Shown piece after piece: positions 5,605 to 12,822 of a stretch of DNA of 28,212 nucleotides (positions are counted from its first letter, which is position 1; each line of letters starts with the position of its first letter). Made by a program: the position numbers and the translations under genes. The DNA comes from Thermococcales archaeon 44_46. Its GTDB lineage: Archaea > Methanobacteriota_B > Thermococci > Thermococcales > Thermococcaceae. The stretch spans positions 1 to 28,212 of the forward strand of contig LGET01000001.1 in the NCBI GenBank assembly GCA_001507935.1, given 5' to 3'. The notes under the pieces were generated by a model. The model saw nothing but the letters and a program-made list of their open reading frames with translations. It searched no databases and was not told the origin of the DNA.

Positions 5605-6999
5605 ATGTTCATAGACAGGGAGGAGGAGCTGGCCCTCCTTGAGGAGAGACTGAAGAGCGGGAAGGCGCAGTTCGTCGTGGTCTACGGCAGGAGGAGAGTT
5701 GGCAAGACCGCGCTCATCCTTGAGTTCCTAAGACGACACGGCGGCGTTTACCTGCTCGCGAGGGAGACGAGCGAAGCGGAAAACCTTGAGCGCTTCTCTC
5801 TCCGCCTCGCTGAATATTTCAACGATTCGTTCCTCAAAAAGAACCCCCTGAGGAGCTGGGATGCGTTCTTCGAGTACCTCTCCACTAAGGCCGAAAAGCC
5901 CCTCATCGTAGCCATAGACGAGTTCCCCTACCTCGTGAAGGGCAACAAAGCCCTGCCCTCAATCCTCCAGGAGTACTGGGAGATGAGGCTCTCAAAGGGG
6001 AAGGTGTTCCTCATAATCTCCGGCTCAAGCGTCTCTATGATGGAGAGGCTTTTGGGCTACAAGAGCCCCCTCTACGGCAGAAGAACCGCTCAGCTCAAGC
6101 TCAAACCCCTCGACTTCTTCAGCGCGCGGGAGTTCCTCCCAAAATACCCGCTCGAGGACTTCGTGAGGGTCTATGGAATTTTAGGAGGCACGCCGGCTTA
6201 TCTCCTTGAGTTCAGCGATGAGAAGAGCCTTGAGGAGAACCTTAAGGGTTACTTCCGCGTTGATTCCTTCCTCTATGGGGATGCGCTCTTCGTCCTCCGC
6301 GAGGAGCTTGACGAGCCAAGGAACTACTTCGCCATAATGGAGGCCATAGCGAGGGGAAGAACAACCCTCGGAGAGATAACCAATGACACGGGCCTTGAGA
6401 GGGCCACCGTCGGGAAGTACCTCAGCGTGCTCATAGACCTCGACCTCGTGAGGAGAGAACTGCCGGTAACTGCGAGCAGGAAGAGCAGGAAGGGGAGGTA
6501 CTACATAGCCGACAACTACTTCGCCTTCTGGTTCCGCTACGTTTACCCCAACGCCGACATGATCGAGAGCGGTAACGGGGAGCTCCTCGTTGATGCCGTC
6601 ATGGCCGACCTCGATCACTACACAGGGGGAGTCTTTGAAGGTGTGGCCAGGGAGTTTTTGTTAAGGTTGAACAAGCACGGAGAACTTCCGTTTAGGTTTA
6701 TCCGGATTGGAAGATGGTGGCACAAAAGTGAGGAGATTGACCTCGTTGCCCTCAACGAGCGTGAAAAGAAGGCGCTGTTCGTTGAGGTCAAGTGGAAGGA
6801 ACTGAGGGAGAGGGAAGCAAGGGGAATTTTAAGGGACTTGGAGAGGAAGGCTGAGCTCGTAGGGCTGGAGGGTTGGGAGAAGAGCTATGGGCTGGTATCT
6901 AAAAGCGTCGAGGGAAAGGAAGAGCTCAGGGAGAAGGGCTGGTTAGTATGGGGTTTGGGGGACTTCGAAAGGCTTATCTCGCTTGAGACTCAAAAATAA
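5605..6999 (+). CDS. Archaeal AAA-type ATPase with DUF234 C-terminus
   Basis: 464 residues. The ATPase domain is at 1-230: MFIDREEEL start, Walker A GRRRVGKT (28-35), Walker B IVAIDEFPYL (101-110), the sensor strand LIISGSSVSMMERL (136-149) and SPLYGRRT (154-161). A winged helix lies at about 242-290 (TLGEITNDTGLERATVGKYL). The DUF234 part has FAFWFRYVYPN and a PD-(D/E)xK-like nuclease core at D379 and E394-V-K396. The family is abundant and patchy in Thermococcales, and its cellular role is unsettled. ATG 5605 is preferred to the GTG at 5593, because GGTGAG lies 7 bases before it and MFIDREEEL is the family's usual start. Codon third positions are strongly G/C-rich up to about 6640, unlike all neighbours. 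With the palindrome and the truncated frame upstream, this suggests transfer. Confidence 0.9.
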   Translation: MFIDREEELALLEERLKSGKAQFVVVYGRRRVGKTALILEFLRRHGGVYLLARETSEAENLERFSLRLAEYFNDSFLKKNPLRSWDAFFEYLSTKAEKPLIVAIDEFPYLVKGNKALPSILQEYWEMRLSKGKVFLIISGSSVSMMERLLGYKSPLYGRRTAQLKLKPLDFFSAREFLPKYPLEDFVRVYGILGGTPAYLLEFSDEKSLEENLKGYFRVDSFLYGDALFVLREELDEPRNYFAIMEAIARGRTTLGEITNDTGLERATVGKYLSVLIDLDLVRRELPVTASRKSRKGRYYIADNYFAFWFRYVYPNADMIESGNGELLVDAVMADLDHYTGGVFEGVAREFLLRLNKHGELPFRFIRIGRWWHKSEEIDLVALNEREKKALFVEVKWKELREREARGILRDLERKAELVGLEGWEKSYGLVSKSVEGKEELREKGWLVWGLGDFERLISLETQK

Positions 7000-7081
7000 T
7001 AATTAGCAAAGCTCCAATCAAGATCATTTCATGCGGAATGTGAAGATGCTGAACCCAAATATTAATGAAGGGTGACAAACA

Positions 7082-8112
7082 ATGGTGAGGTATTACCTCA
7101 ACGGAAAGATCAGAAAAAAGTAAAGGTGGAGAAAAAGAAAGGTTGGTTCGGAAAAGAGGTCGAGGAAATCCCTGTGTTTGACGCTGAAATGCTGAATGAG
7201 CGCCACACACTGCTTGGAGAAAAGAGGGAGCTTGAAGAAGCGCTCTCAAAAAGAGGGATTGTCCCCACAAAAAAGACGCTGAAGGACGCCCTGAACCACA
7301 CACACGCTGAGCTAAGTATAAAAGTCAATGATGGATACCATTTCGTATTTGCACCGAGCAAGGAAGATGCGATAAAGTACAATATATTTTTCCAATTACT
7401 TTCATTGCCCTTAGCGCACAAATCCAGTAGGTATGATTTCAGCGACTTCATATACACAACAGAGAGAATACTTAACACCGCAATAGGAGTGAAGGAAACT
7501 GAAAGAAGATGGGTGTGGGACCCAGATATAGGTAAGGTCGATGATTTGGGCCGGATTCTGCCGCCGTTTGAGAGGATTAAAGATAAAATCGGACTTATTT
7601 CAATTATCCTAGAGAGTGAGTTCGACCACATACCTGAAAACAAAAAGGAAAACCTGGAGGAATTCGTGAAGGCAGCAGCACAACTTGTAGAAAGATTAGC
7701 ACAGATAAAAGCTAGGGGAGATAAAGCTACAAAGCATATCGAAGCTGGAGAAGTACCGGAGTTCGAGCAGTTTGTAGAAGTGCTGAAAAAGGTGGCCCCA
7801 GATGAAATGTTGCAAAAGGCTAAAGTGAAAAAGAGCTCTGACGTGAAGAAACCGTCTTCAAAAGAAAAGCTAAACCTCCCCTCCGACGCCCTCCTTGACG
7901 TCCTCTCCATCCTCCAGGCCCTCGAGTTCGCCGACTACTCCGAGAAAGCTAAAGAAAAAGCCCTCCAGAAGCTCTCCTCAGCAATCAAGGAGCTCTCAAG
8001 GGAAAAACCCACGCCGGAGAACCTCTTCAAGCTCGGCCTCTACGCCTATGCGGTGGAACTGATAAAGCGGGGTGAGTTCAGCAGAGCAGAAGAGATCAAA
8101 AAGCTCCAATGA
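7082..8112 (+). CDS. Uncharacterised protein needing a -1 frameshift at A AAA AAG
   Basis: The best start is ATG 7082, with GGGTGA 6 bases before it. It reads MVRYYLNGKIRKK and hits TAA at 7121. The main frame (from 7120, one base back) continues VKVEKKKGWFGKEVEEI without a break to 8112, giving 343 residues if joined. The joint is the heptamer A AAA AAG (7114-7120), phased as a classical -1 slippery site. Without a shift, translation would need the GTG at 7072, which sits inside the ribosome site and gives an unlikely TNNGEVLPQRKDQ start. The protein is mostly helical: a Lys-rich start, a helical middle, a Lys/Ser linker near 255-275 and a helical C-terminus with TPR-like spacing. The 3' end (about 7870-8060) is much richer in C and G than the rest. 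Family not recognised. Confidence 0.65.
7114..7123 (+). promoter_or_regulatory. A AAA AAG slippery heptamer followed directly by TAA
   Basis: In the frame of ATG 7082 the codons are AGA AAA AAG TAA. Slipping one base back re-pairs both Lys tRNAs on AAA AAA and continues with GTA AAG GTG, exactly the frame of the downstream protein. A single lost A in the run (six instead of seven) would explain the same picture as an ordinary mutation or a base-calling error. Confidence 0.5.
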
Positions 8113-8171
8113 AAGGCATCTTTTCCAACAGAGATATAAAGGTGAACTCTCAATAGCCCTTAGGTGATAGT

Positions 8172-8750
8172 ATGAAGCTCCTCATTATGGCACCATGCCT
8201 CCTCAGCCCCTTCTACGTTTATCGGGGAGCAAAAGAAAAAGAGTACAAGACAAGTGAAAAGCTCCTAAGCTTTCTTGCAGAGCACAAAGAGGAGATAAAA
8301 ATCTTAACCTATCCCTGCCCAGAATATGAGCTCATAGGTTGGCCAAGGCCTCCGATGAGCAAGGAAGTTTTTGAAAAGCTTGGAATGAGAGAAAAAGCCG
8401 AAAGCATTGTAGACTTCATTGGGAGAGTTTTAACAGAAGAAAAGCCCGAAAAAATAATCTTTCTTGGGGTTAAGGGCTCGCCAACATGTGGAGTATTTCA
8501 CACAACCTCCAGCAACCCAGAGACATTTCCTTACAAAGATATCCAAGAGTTCTTTTATCTGCCAAAGGAAGAGAGAATAAAGAGATCAAAAGAGTTGATA
8601 AAAGACCAAGGCTTTGAGGTAGTTCCAGGAGAAGGTGTGCTATTTGAAGTCCTAAAGAGAAGATTCCCAGATGCCGTTTATCTAGAATTTGATAAAGACA
8701 GCATCGATGAAAGTATTGAAAAGCTGAAGGAAGCTGTGGAGGGATTATGA
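8172..8750 (+). CDS. TudS/DUF523-like Fe-S protein (possible thio-nucleobase desulfurase)
   Basis: 192 residues with exactly three cysteines, each in a DUF523-style motif: C9 in MAPCLLSPFYVYRG, C49 in YPCPEYELIGWPRPP, C106 in GSPTCGVFH. DUF523 proteins such as the 2-thiouracil desulfurase TudS bind a [4Fe-4S] cluster with three such Cys and remove sulfur from thiolated bases; the longer sequence here is a divergent archaeal member. A role in sulfur removal is inferred from the motifs. The ATG follows GGTGAT by 4 bases; a TATA-like GATATAAAG lies at 8133-8141. The stop overlaps the start of the flavodoxin gene (ATGA), so the two are made together and the flavodoxin could supply electrons. Confidence 0.7.
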   Translation: MKLLIMAPCLLSPFYVYRGAKEKEYKTSEKLLSFLAEHKEEIKILTYPCPEYELIGWPRPPMSKEVFEKLGMREKAESIVDFIGRVLTEEKPEKIIFLGVKGSPTCGVFHTTSSNPETFPYKDIQEFFYLPKEERIKRSKELIKDQGFEVVPGEGVLFEVLKRRFPDAVYLEFDKDSIDESIEKLKEAVEGL

Positions 8751-9199
8751 TGAGCGCTATCATTGTTTACGTCTCTATCCACCACAAAAACACGGAAAAG
8801 ATAGCCAAAGCAATAGCAGAAGTTCTTAATGCTAAGCTTGTCAAGCCATGGGAAGTAAAACCTGAAGAACTCCTGAAATATGACCTCATAGGCTTTGGCT
8901 CCGGCATCTACTACTGGAAGCACCATAGGGCGCTCTTTAAGCTTATAGATAATCTTCCAGAAGTGAAAGGGAAGAAAGCATTTATTTTCTCGACAGCAGG
9001 AATAAATACTCCATTTATCAATCATCGGAAGCTAAGAAGGGCTTTAAGGAGAAAAGGATTTGAAATAGTTGGAGAGTTCTCCTGCAGGGGCTGGGACACC
9101 AACGGATGGCTGGAGAAGATTGGGGGAATTAGTAAGGGGCATCCAAATGAAAAGGATTTAGAGAAAGCGAGAAGATTCGCAAAGAAACTGATAAAGTAG
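8747..9199 (+). CDS. Flavodoxin-family protein
   Basis: 150 residues. The first strand and phosphate loop is IIVYVSIHHKNTEKIAKAIA, with SIHHKNT in the place of the usual S/T-x-T-GNT FMN loop. Then come DLIGFGSGIYYWKHH (second FMN loop region), KKAFIFSTAGI (third strand with STAG) and EIVGEFSCRGWDT. This is the flavodoxin-like fold of small FMN electron carriers or quinone-reductase-like proteins, and resembles the flavodoxin part of flavodiiron proteins. It starts on the ATGA overlap with the TudS-like gene (ATG 8747 or 8750). It converges with the chemoreceptor gene 13 bases away; beyond that lies a stand-alone flavodiiron-type MBL domain, so the two halves of a flavodiiron protein occur near each other as separate genes. 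Confidence 0.85.
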   Translation: MMSAIIVYVSIHHKNTEKIAKAIAEVLNAKLVKPWEVKPEELLKYDLIGFGSGIYYWKHHRALFKLIDNLPEVKGKKAFIFSTAGINTPFINHRKLRRALRRKGFEIVGEFSCRGWDTNGWLEKIGGISKGHPNEKDLEKARRFAKKLIK

Positions 9200-9212
9200 G
9201 CTTCTTCATTTT

Positions 9213-9953
9213 TTATTCTGAGGAATATTCGCTCGCCAACGTTCTTAAAAGTGAAGCAAGATCCTTGTTGTGAGCTTCTTGCATAGTGGAAAATTTTTCC
9301 AATGCTATTGATAGGCCTCTAAGTCTCTTTACGTCTTGGACTATATTCTCCTGTTCCCTTGCCACTTCACTAAGAACCGAGCTTATATCCACTATCGTTT
9401 GGATATCTTTCTCTAAAATCTCCGTACCCTCACGGATTTTATCAATAATCTCTAAGGTTTCTCTTATTGAATCAAGCTGATCTATGACCCTGCTGTTAAA
9501 TTCTTTGATCTCTCTTGCAAGCTCCATTGTTTGAACTGCCATTTTCCTTATCTCATCTGCAACTACTGCAAATCCTTTTCCAGCACTACCTGCCCTTGCA
9601 GCCTCTATAGAAGCATTTAAGGCAACAAGATTTGTTTGCTTTGCTACTCCTGTTATAGAATCACTTATTTTTGCAATGTATTCAAGGTTTTCAACTAAGG
9701 TGCTAAACCCCTTGGCGAAGGATTCAAAGCGCTCAAAAAATGGTAGGAAGTCTCTTTGAAATGTTTCAAGCTCTTCCATAACCTGTGAGAGCCTTCTAAT
9801 ATTATCCATTATTGTAGTGTTGTTTTCTAAGAACTGGCCAGTTATCTCATTAGAAAGTTCTTTTATTATCTTGCTTGACTCTCTACTAAATGTTTTCATT
9901 CTCACTGACTGGGAGAGGACTTCAGATGCTTTTTCGATTCCCCAAAATTCCAC
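9213..9953 (-). CDS. Soluble methyl-accepting chemotaxis signalling protein, oxygen-sensor partner
   Basis: 246 residues from a GTG at 9953, with GAGGTGAT 4 bases upstream. There is no membrane helix and no HAMP domain. The hairpin tip that touches CheA/CheW is intact at about 106-122 ([17 protein letters not shown]), followed by [15 protein letters not shown]. The flanking helices are shorter than in standard chemoreceptors, and the N-terminal ~90 residues are helical without a recognisable ligand domain. The gene begins 10 bases after the stop of the ODP-like gene, so they form one transcript. By analogy with the Treponema denticola ODP system, where a diiron oxygen binder feeds the chemotaxis kinase, this is probably the signalling arm of an oxygen sensor. 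A longer ATG-like start at 9986 would overlap the upstream gene and lacks a ribosome site. Confidence 0.85.
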   Translation of the reverse strand: MEFWGIEKASEVLSQSVRMKTFSRESSKIIKELSNEITGQFLENNTTIMDNIRRLSQVMEELETFQRDFLPFFERFESFAKGFSTLVENLEYIAKISDSITGVAKQTNLVALNASIEAARAGSAGKGFAVVADEIRKMAVQTMELAREIKEFNSRVIDQLDSIRETLEIIDKIREGTEILEKDIQTIVDISSVLSEVAREQENIVQDVKRLRGLSIALEKFSTMQEAHNKDLASLLRTLASEYSSE

Positions 9954-9963
9954 TCGTATCACC

Positions 9964-10737
9964 TCAATCCAACAGGTCAACCCCAACTTTGAGGTTCGAA
10001 AGGAAATTAAAGAATGACTTTACGTGCTTTTTTGGTATTATAGCGCCATGTTGTGGGAGTATAGCCTCTATGTCCAGCCCTTCAACTCTTCTCAGCCATA
10101 ATTTTATTGCCTTATTCGAAGCCATAAGGCGCTCGTGAACAGGTTTCATGGCTTGTATATGCCTGCTCATATTCTCCACTACAAGGGTAGGCTTATCAAG
10201 GAGAGCTATTCCGATATCCCCGGTAAAGAGAAACTTGCTTCTGTGATCATAAATGGTGAAGTGACCAGGGCTATGAAGGAAATGGGCAGGTATGAATTCA
10301 AGAGTGGTGACTCCAAAGTTGATTTTCTCCCCTTCATCCCCTAAAGGATGAATTAACGAGCCCTTTTTGGAAATATCAAAGCCAAAGTGTGGAAGGAATC
10401 TTTCCCAGAGCCAATGAATAATTAACTTTGCAGTTGTCATTTCAACCCAAAGAGGTGCACTCCCAGCGACATCCGGATCTTGGTGACAGAAATACACATA
10501 CTTTACATCTCTTGGGTCTATGTATTTCGATATGTTGCCAAGAACCTTTGGAAAAACCTTGTAACCTCCGGGATCTAGAAGAAACCCCTTCCCCCCACTT
10601 ACTATAAGATAGCTGTTCACGTCAACATCTCTCGCTCCCTCCTGAGTACCGAGGTAAACTACCATGTGCTCATCGTCGCGATAAAGGATGTGATCTTTTC
10701 TTGGATCAAGGTCTGTGGAGATAAAGTACTCTCCCAT
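9964..10737 (-). CDS. Stand-alone flavodiiron-type MBL domain, ODP-like oxygen-binding diiron protein
   Basis: 257 residues, the size of the metallo-beta-lactamase half of a flavodiiron protein without its flavodoxin domain. Likely metal ligands: H85-Q-D87-P-D89 (the HxExDH motif with Asp in place of Glu and Val in place of the last His), H155 within [10 protein letters not shown]174 in FTGDIG and H230 in LPQHGA. This set is typical of the ODP group, which binds O2 at a diiron centre but reduces it poorly. The ATG at 10737 has GGTGA 6 bases before it; an upstream TTG lies in that site. Operon with the chemoreceptor. Oxygen sensing rather than detoxification is inferred from the partner gene and the lack of a fused flavodoxin. 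Confidence 0.85.
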   Translation of the reverse strand: MGEYFISTDLDPRKDHILYRDDEHMVVYLGTQEGARDVDVNSYLIVSGGKGFLLDPGGYKVFPKVLGNISKYIDPRDVKYVYFCHQDPDVAGSAPLWVEMTTAKLIIHWLWERFLPHFGFDISKKGSLIHPLGDEGEKINFGVTTLEFIPAHFLHSPGHFTIYDHRSKFLFTGDIGIALLDKPTLVVENMSRHIQAMKPVHERLMASNKAIKLWLRRVEGLDIEAILPQHGAIIPKKHVKSFFNFLSNLKVGVDLLD

Positions 10738-10768
10738 TTCTTTCACCAATCAATAAATGGAAAAATAA

Positions 10769-10785
10769 CATATTTAAGATTTCGC
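10769..10785 (-). promoter_or_regulatory. Promoter of the ODP-MCP operon
   Basis: On the minus strand GGCGAAAT then CTTAAATATG forms a BRE-TATA pair whose expected start is near 10748, giving a leader of about 11 bases with the GGTGA ribosome site. Confidence 0.5.
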
Positions 10786-10818
10786 CTACATAAAAACCTA
10801 CACAAAGTCAAAATGAGG

Positions 10819-12168
10819 TCATACGCTTTTTATAGCCATTTTTACCAGCTTTTTGGCCTTCTTCATTAGCTCTCTTGCTTTCTCCTCTGTGTGTGCCTCA
10901 AGGGTTATGCGCATTATAGGCTCCGTCCCGCTCGGGCGGAAGAGAATCCACCAGTCGTCGTTCTCAATCCTTACTCCATCGATGTCTATTAGTCTCTTGT
11001 AATCAAAGCTCTCCAGAGCTTCCCTAGCTATGAGCTCCATCGCCTTTGCTTTCTTCTCGTTGGGGCAGGGGATTTTGGCTCTTAGCGTTACGTAGCGCGG
11101 GACTTCCTTCGCCAGTTCACTCAGAGGGCCAAGCTTGTCGATCATTTCAAGAACTAAGGCTCCAGCAAAGATTCCATCCGGAGTAAGGTTCCACTGCGGA
11201 ATTATCCAAGTTCCAGAGGGCTCCCCTCCGAAGACGGCTTTTTCCCTCGCTATCCCCTCTGCAACCGCAACGTCTCCAACATTCACCCTAACGACTTCTC
11301 CACCCAAGGGTCTAACGTAGTCATCCAGGGCAAAGCCAGCATCAACCGTGGTGACAATCTTTCCTTTTCCAAACTTTCTCAGCATGTAACCGCTTATGAG
11401 GGAAAGCATTACCTCGTACTCAACAAAGTTCCCCTGATCATCAACAACGCCAATTCTATCTGCATCTCCATCGTGTGCTATGCCGACATCAGCCCCAAGG
11501 GACTTCACCGTCTTCGAAAGAGCTGAAAGGCTCTTGGCGTTCGGCTCAAGCTCCCTTACAAAAAATCCAGATGGATGGGAGTTAAGTGAGACAACCTTAT
11601 TTCCAAGCTCTCTCTGAAGATAGGGCGAAACTATGCTCCCGGCACCGTTTCCACAGTCAACAACAACTTTATAGCTTTTTGAAAGCTCTATCATCTCAAG
11701 GGCTTTTTTTATGTACTCCTTTTTTGGGTCAGCTCTTGTTAGCTCGCCTATTCTATCCCAAGATGCCTGCTGGAACTTCTCCTTTTCAAGGATTCGTTCC
11801 AGTTCATTTTCCATCTCGCTTGTGTAGGCCATTCCGTTTGGCTGCCACACCTTTATGCCGTTGTACTCGGGTGGATTGTGCGAAGCTGTTATCGTTACGC
11901 CAGCATCGGCTTCATACAGCTTTATTGCAAAGCCCGTTAACGGAGTGGGAGAAAGGCCGATATCAATGACATCTATTCCGGTGCTTAAAAGACCAGAAAT
12001 TAAGGCATTTTTAAGCATCTCACCGCTCGTCCTGGTGTCCATCCCTACAACTACCCTCCCATCACCAAGAAAAGTGCCCAAAGCCTTTCCGACTTTTAGA
12101 GCAAGGTCAGGGGTTAATTTCTCGTTGACGACTTCCCGTATACCGCTTGTCCCAAAGTACTTTCCCAT
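10819..12168 (-). CDS. Phosphoglucosamine/phosphomannomutase-type phosphohexomutase
   Basis: 449 residues, normal length. All four family signatures are visible: KYFGTSGIR at the start, the catalytic phosphoserine loop [11 protein letters not shown] (S96), the Mg2+ loop DGDADR (233-238), the sugar-recognition loop GGEPSG (314-319) and the phosphate loop RPSGTEP (411-417). It interconverts hexose 1- and 6-phosphates (glucosamine, mannose or glucose), feeding UDP-GlcNAc and glycan precursors; the S-H-N context and GEPSG loop fit the archaeal GlmM/ManB group, but substrate choice cannot be fixed by eye. ATG 12168 has GGTGAT 4 bases upstream; the GTG three codons earlier lies in that site. A TATA-like TTTTTAAC at about 12217-12225 gives it its own promoter. 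Confidence 0.9.
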   Translation of the reverse strand: MGKYFGTSGIREVVNEKLTPDLALKVGKALGTFLGDGRVVVGMDTRTSGEMLKNALISGLLSTGIDVIDIGLSPTPLTGFAIKLYEADAGVTITASHNPPEYNGIKVWQPNGMAYTSEMENELERILEKEKFQQASWDRIGELTRADPKKEYIKKALEMIELSKSYKVVVDCGNGAGSIVSPYLQRELGNKVVSLNSHPSGFFVRELEPNAKSLSALSKTVKSLGADVGIAHDGDADRIGVVDDQGNFVEYEVMLSLISGYMLRKFGKGKIVTTVDAGFALDDYVRPLGGEVVRVNVGDVAVAEGIAREKAVFGGEPSGTWIIPQWNLTPDGIFAGALVLEMIDKLGPLSELAKEVPRYVTLRAKIPCPNEKKAKAMELIAREALESFDYKRLIDIDGVRIENDDWWILFRPSGTEPIMRITLEAHTEEKARELMKKAKKLVKMAIKSV

Positions 12169-12243
12169 GAGGATCACCTTTTATGAATGCTAAACGCTAG
12201 GGAGTACAAGGACAAGTTAAAAAGATTTTTTATTCTGCCTCCA

Positions 12244-12699
12244 TCAAAATCTTCTCACATATGTTTTCTTTTCAACAACTCTACCCTCTTCGAGCTTATA
12301 AACATCAACTTTATCCATCCCCATCGTTTCGCGCTTATAAGCAATCAGATAATCCACAAAATCTTTGAGGGCATATCTAAAGAGGGAATCCCTAAGGTAC
12401 TTGGGTTCGTATATGAGAATAAGCTTGTCCCTATGTTCTGATATGAACGAATAATACCTAACCCTCTCCGATTTTGGCCTGGAGAGGAGTGAATAGAGCA
12501 AATAGCCGTCAAATCCAACCCCCTCTTCAATGCTCCCTACAAACACATTTTCTGGATAGTCAATCTCAAAAGGTAGGTATTCCGCAAGAAAAACTTTGCC
12601 TTTAGAAAGCCACGAGTTAAGAAATATCTTTGCAAGCTTCCTAGCATCCCCCGTAAGTAAAACCACACCTTTCTCAAGGCTCGCTATCTCCTTAAGCAT
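12244..12699 (-). CDS. KaiC/RecA-like protein lacking Walker A
   Basis: 151 residues. GVVLLTGDARKLAKIFLNSW occupies the place of a P-loop but lacks the GxxxxGK[ST] consensus. The succession of strands (VFLAEYLPF, VFVGSIEE, KLILIYEP) and the end DYLIAYKRETMGMDKVDVYKL resemble the core and C-terminal strands of small archaeal KaiC/RadB-like ATPases, shortened and apparently without ATP hydrolysis. ATG 12699 is preceded by GGAGGGG at 5 bases; an upstream in-frame start at 12747 would include that site. A TATA-like TTTTTAAG lies at 12731-12739. It is divergent from the nucleoside transporter. Function unknown; the RecA-fold call is tentative. Confidence 0.65.
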   Translation of the reverse strand: MLKEIASLEKGVVLLTGDARKLAKIFLNSWLSKGKVFLAEYLPFEIDYPENVFVGSIEEGVGFDGYLLYSLLSRPKSERVRYYSFISEHRDKLILIYEPKYLRDSLFRYALKDFVDYLIAYKRETMGMDKVDVYKLEEGRVVEKKTYVRRF

Positions 12700-12765
12700 G
12701 TTTCCCCTCCACTTGGTAGAGCTAAACCCCTTAAAAACCTGAGGCAATTATCCAAAAATGACCAT

Positions 12766-12815
12766 AAAGTATATATTCCCTTATTCTCACCCCCATACGA
12801 TAACCCCCTGGAGGT
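12766..12815 (+). promoter_or_regulatory. Promoter of the nucleoside ABC importer operon
   Basis: AAAGTATATATTC (12766-12778) is a strong BRE-TATA. The expected start is near 12798, and GGAGGT (12810-12815) is the ribosome site for ATG 12823. Confidence 0.6.
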
Positions 12816-12822
12816 TGAACTA

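Noticed and set aside
6181..6618. A 145-codon minus-strand frame inside the ATPase gene.
   Set aside because: Shadow of a G/C-rich coding region; no promoter or ribosome site, while the plus-strand frame has clear motifs.
7000..7081. Minus-strand hydrophobic frame (HIPHEMILIGALLIIIF) as the tail of a disrupted membrane protein gene.
   Set aside because: Only about 20 residues, with no start or partner fragment; insufficient support.
7110..7910. A 266-codon open frame on the minus strand.
   Set aside because: Ser/Phe-rich translation typical of the complement of a Lys/Glu-rich gene; no ribosome site; fully inside the plus-strand gene.
8747..8870. ATGATGA at the flavodoxin start as a C-box.
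   Set aside because: The nearest CTGA is over 100 bases away; the motif arises from the ATGA overlap and a doubled ATG.
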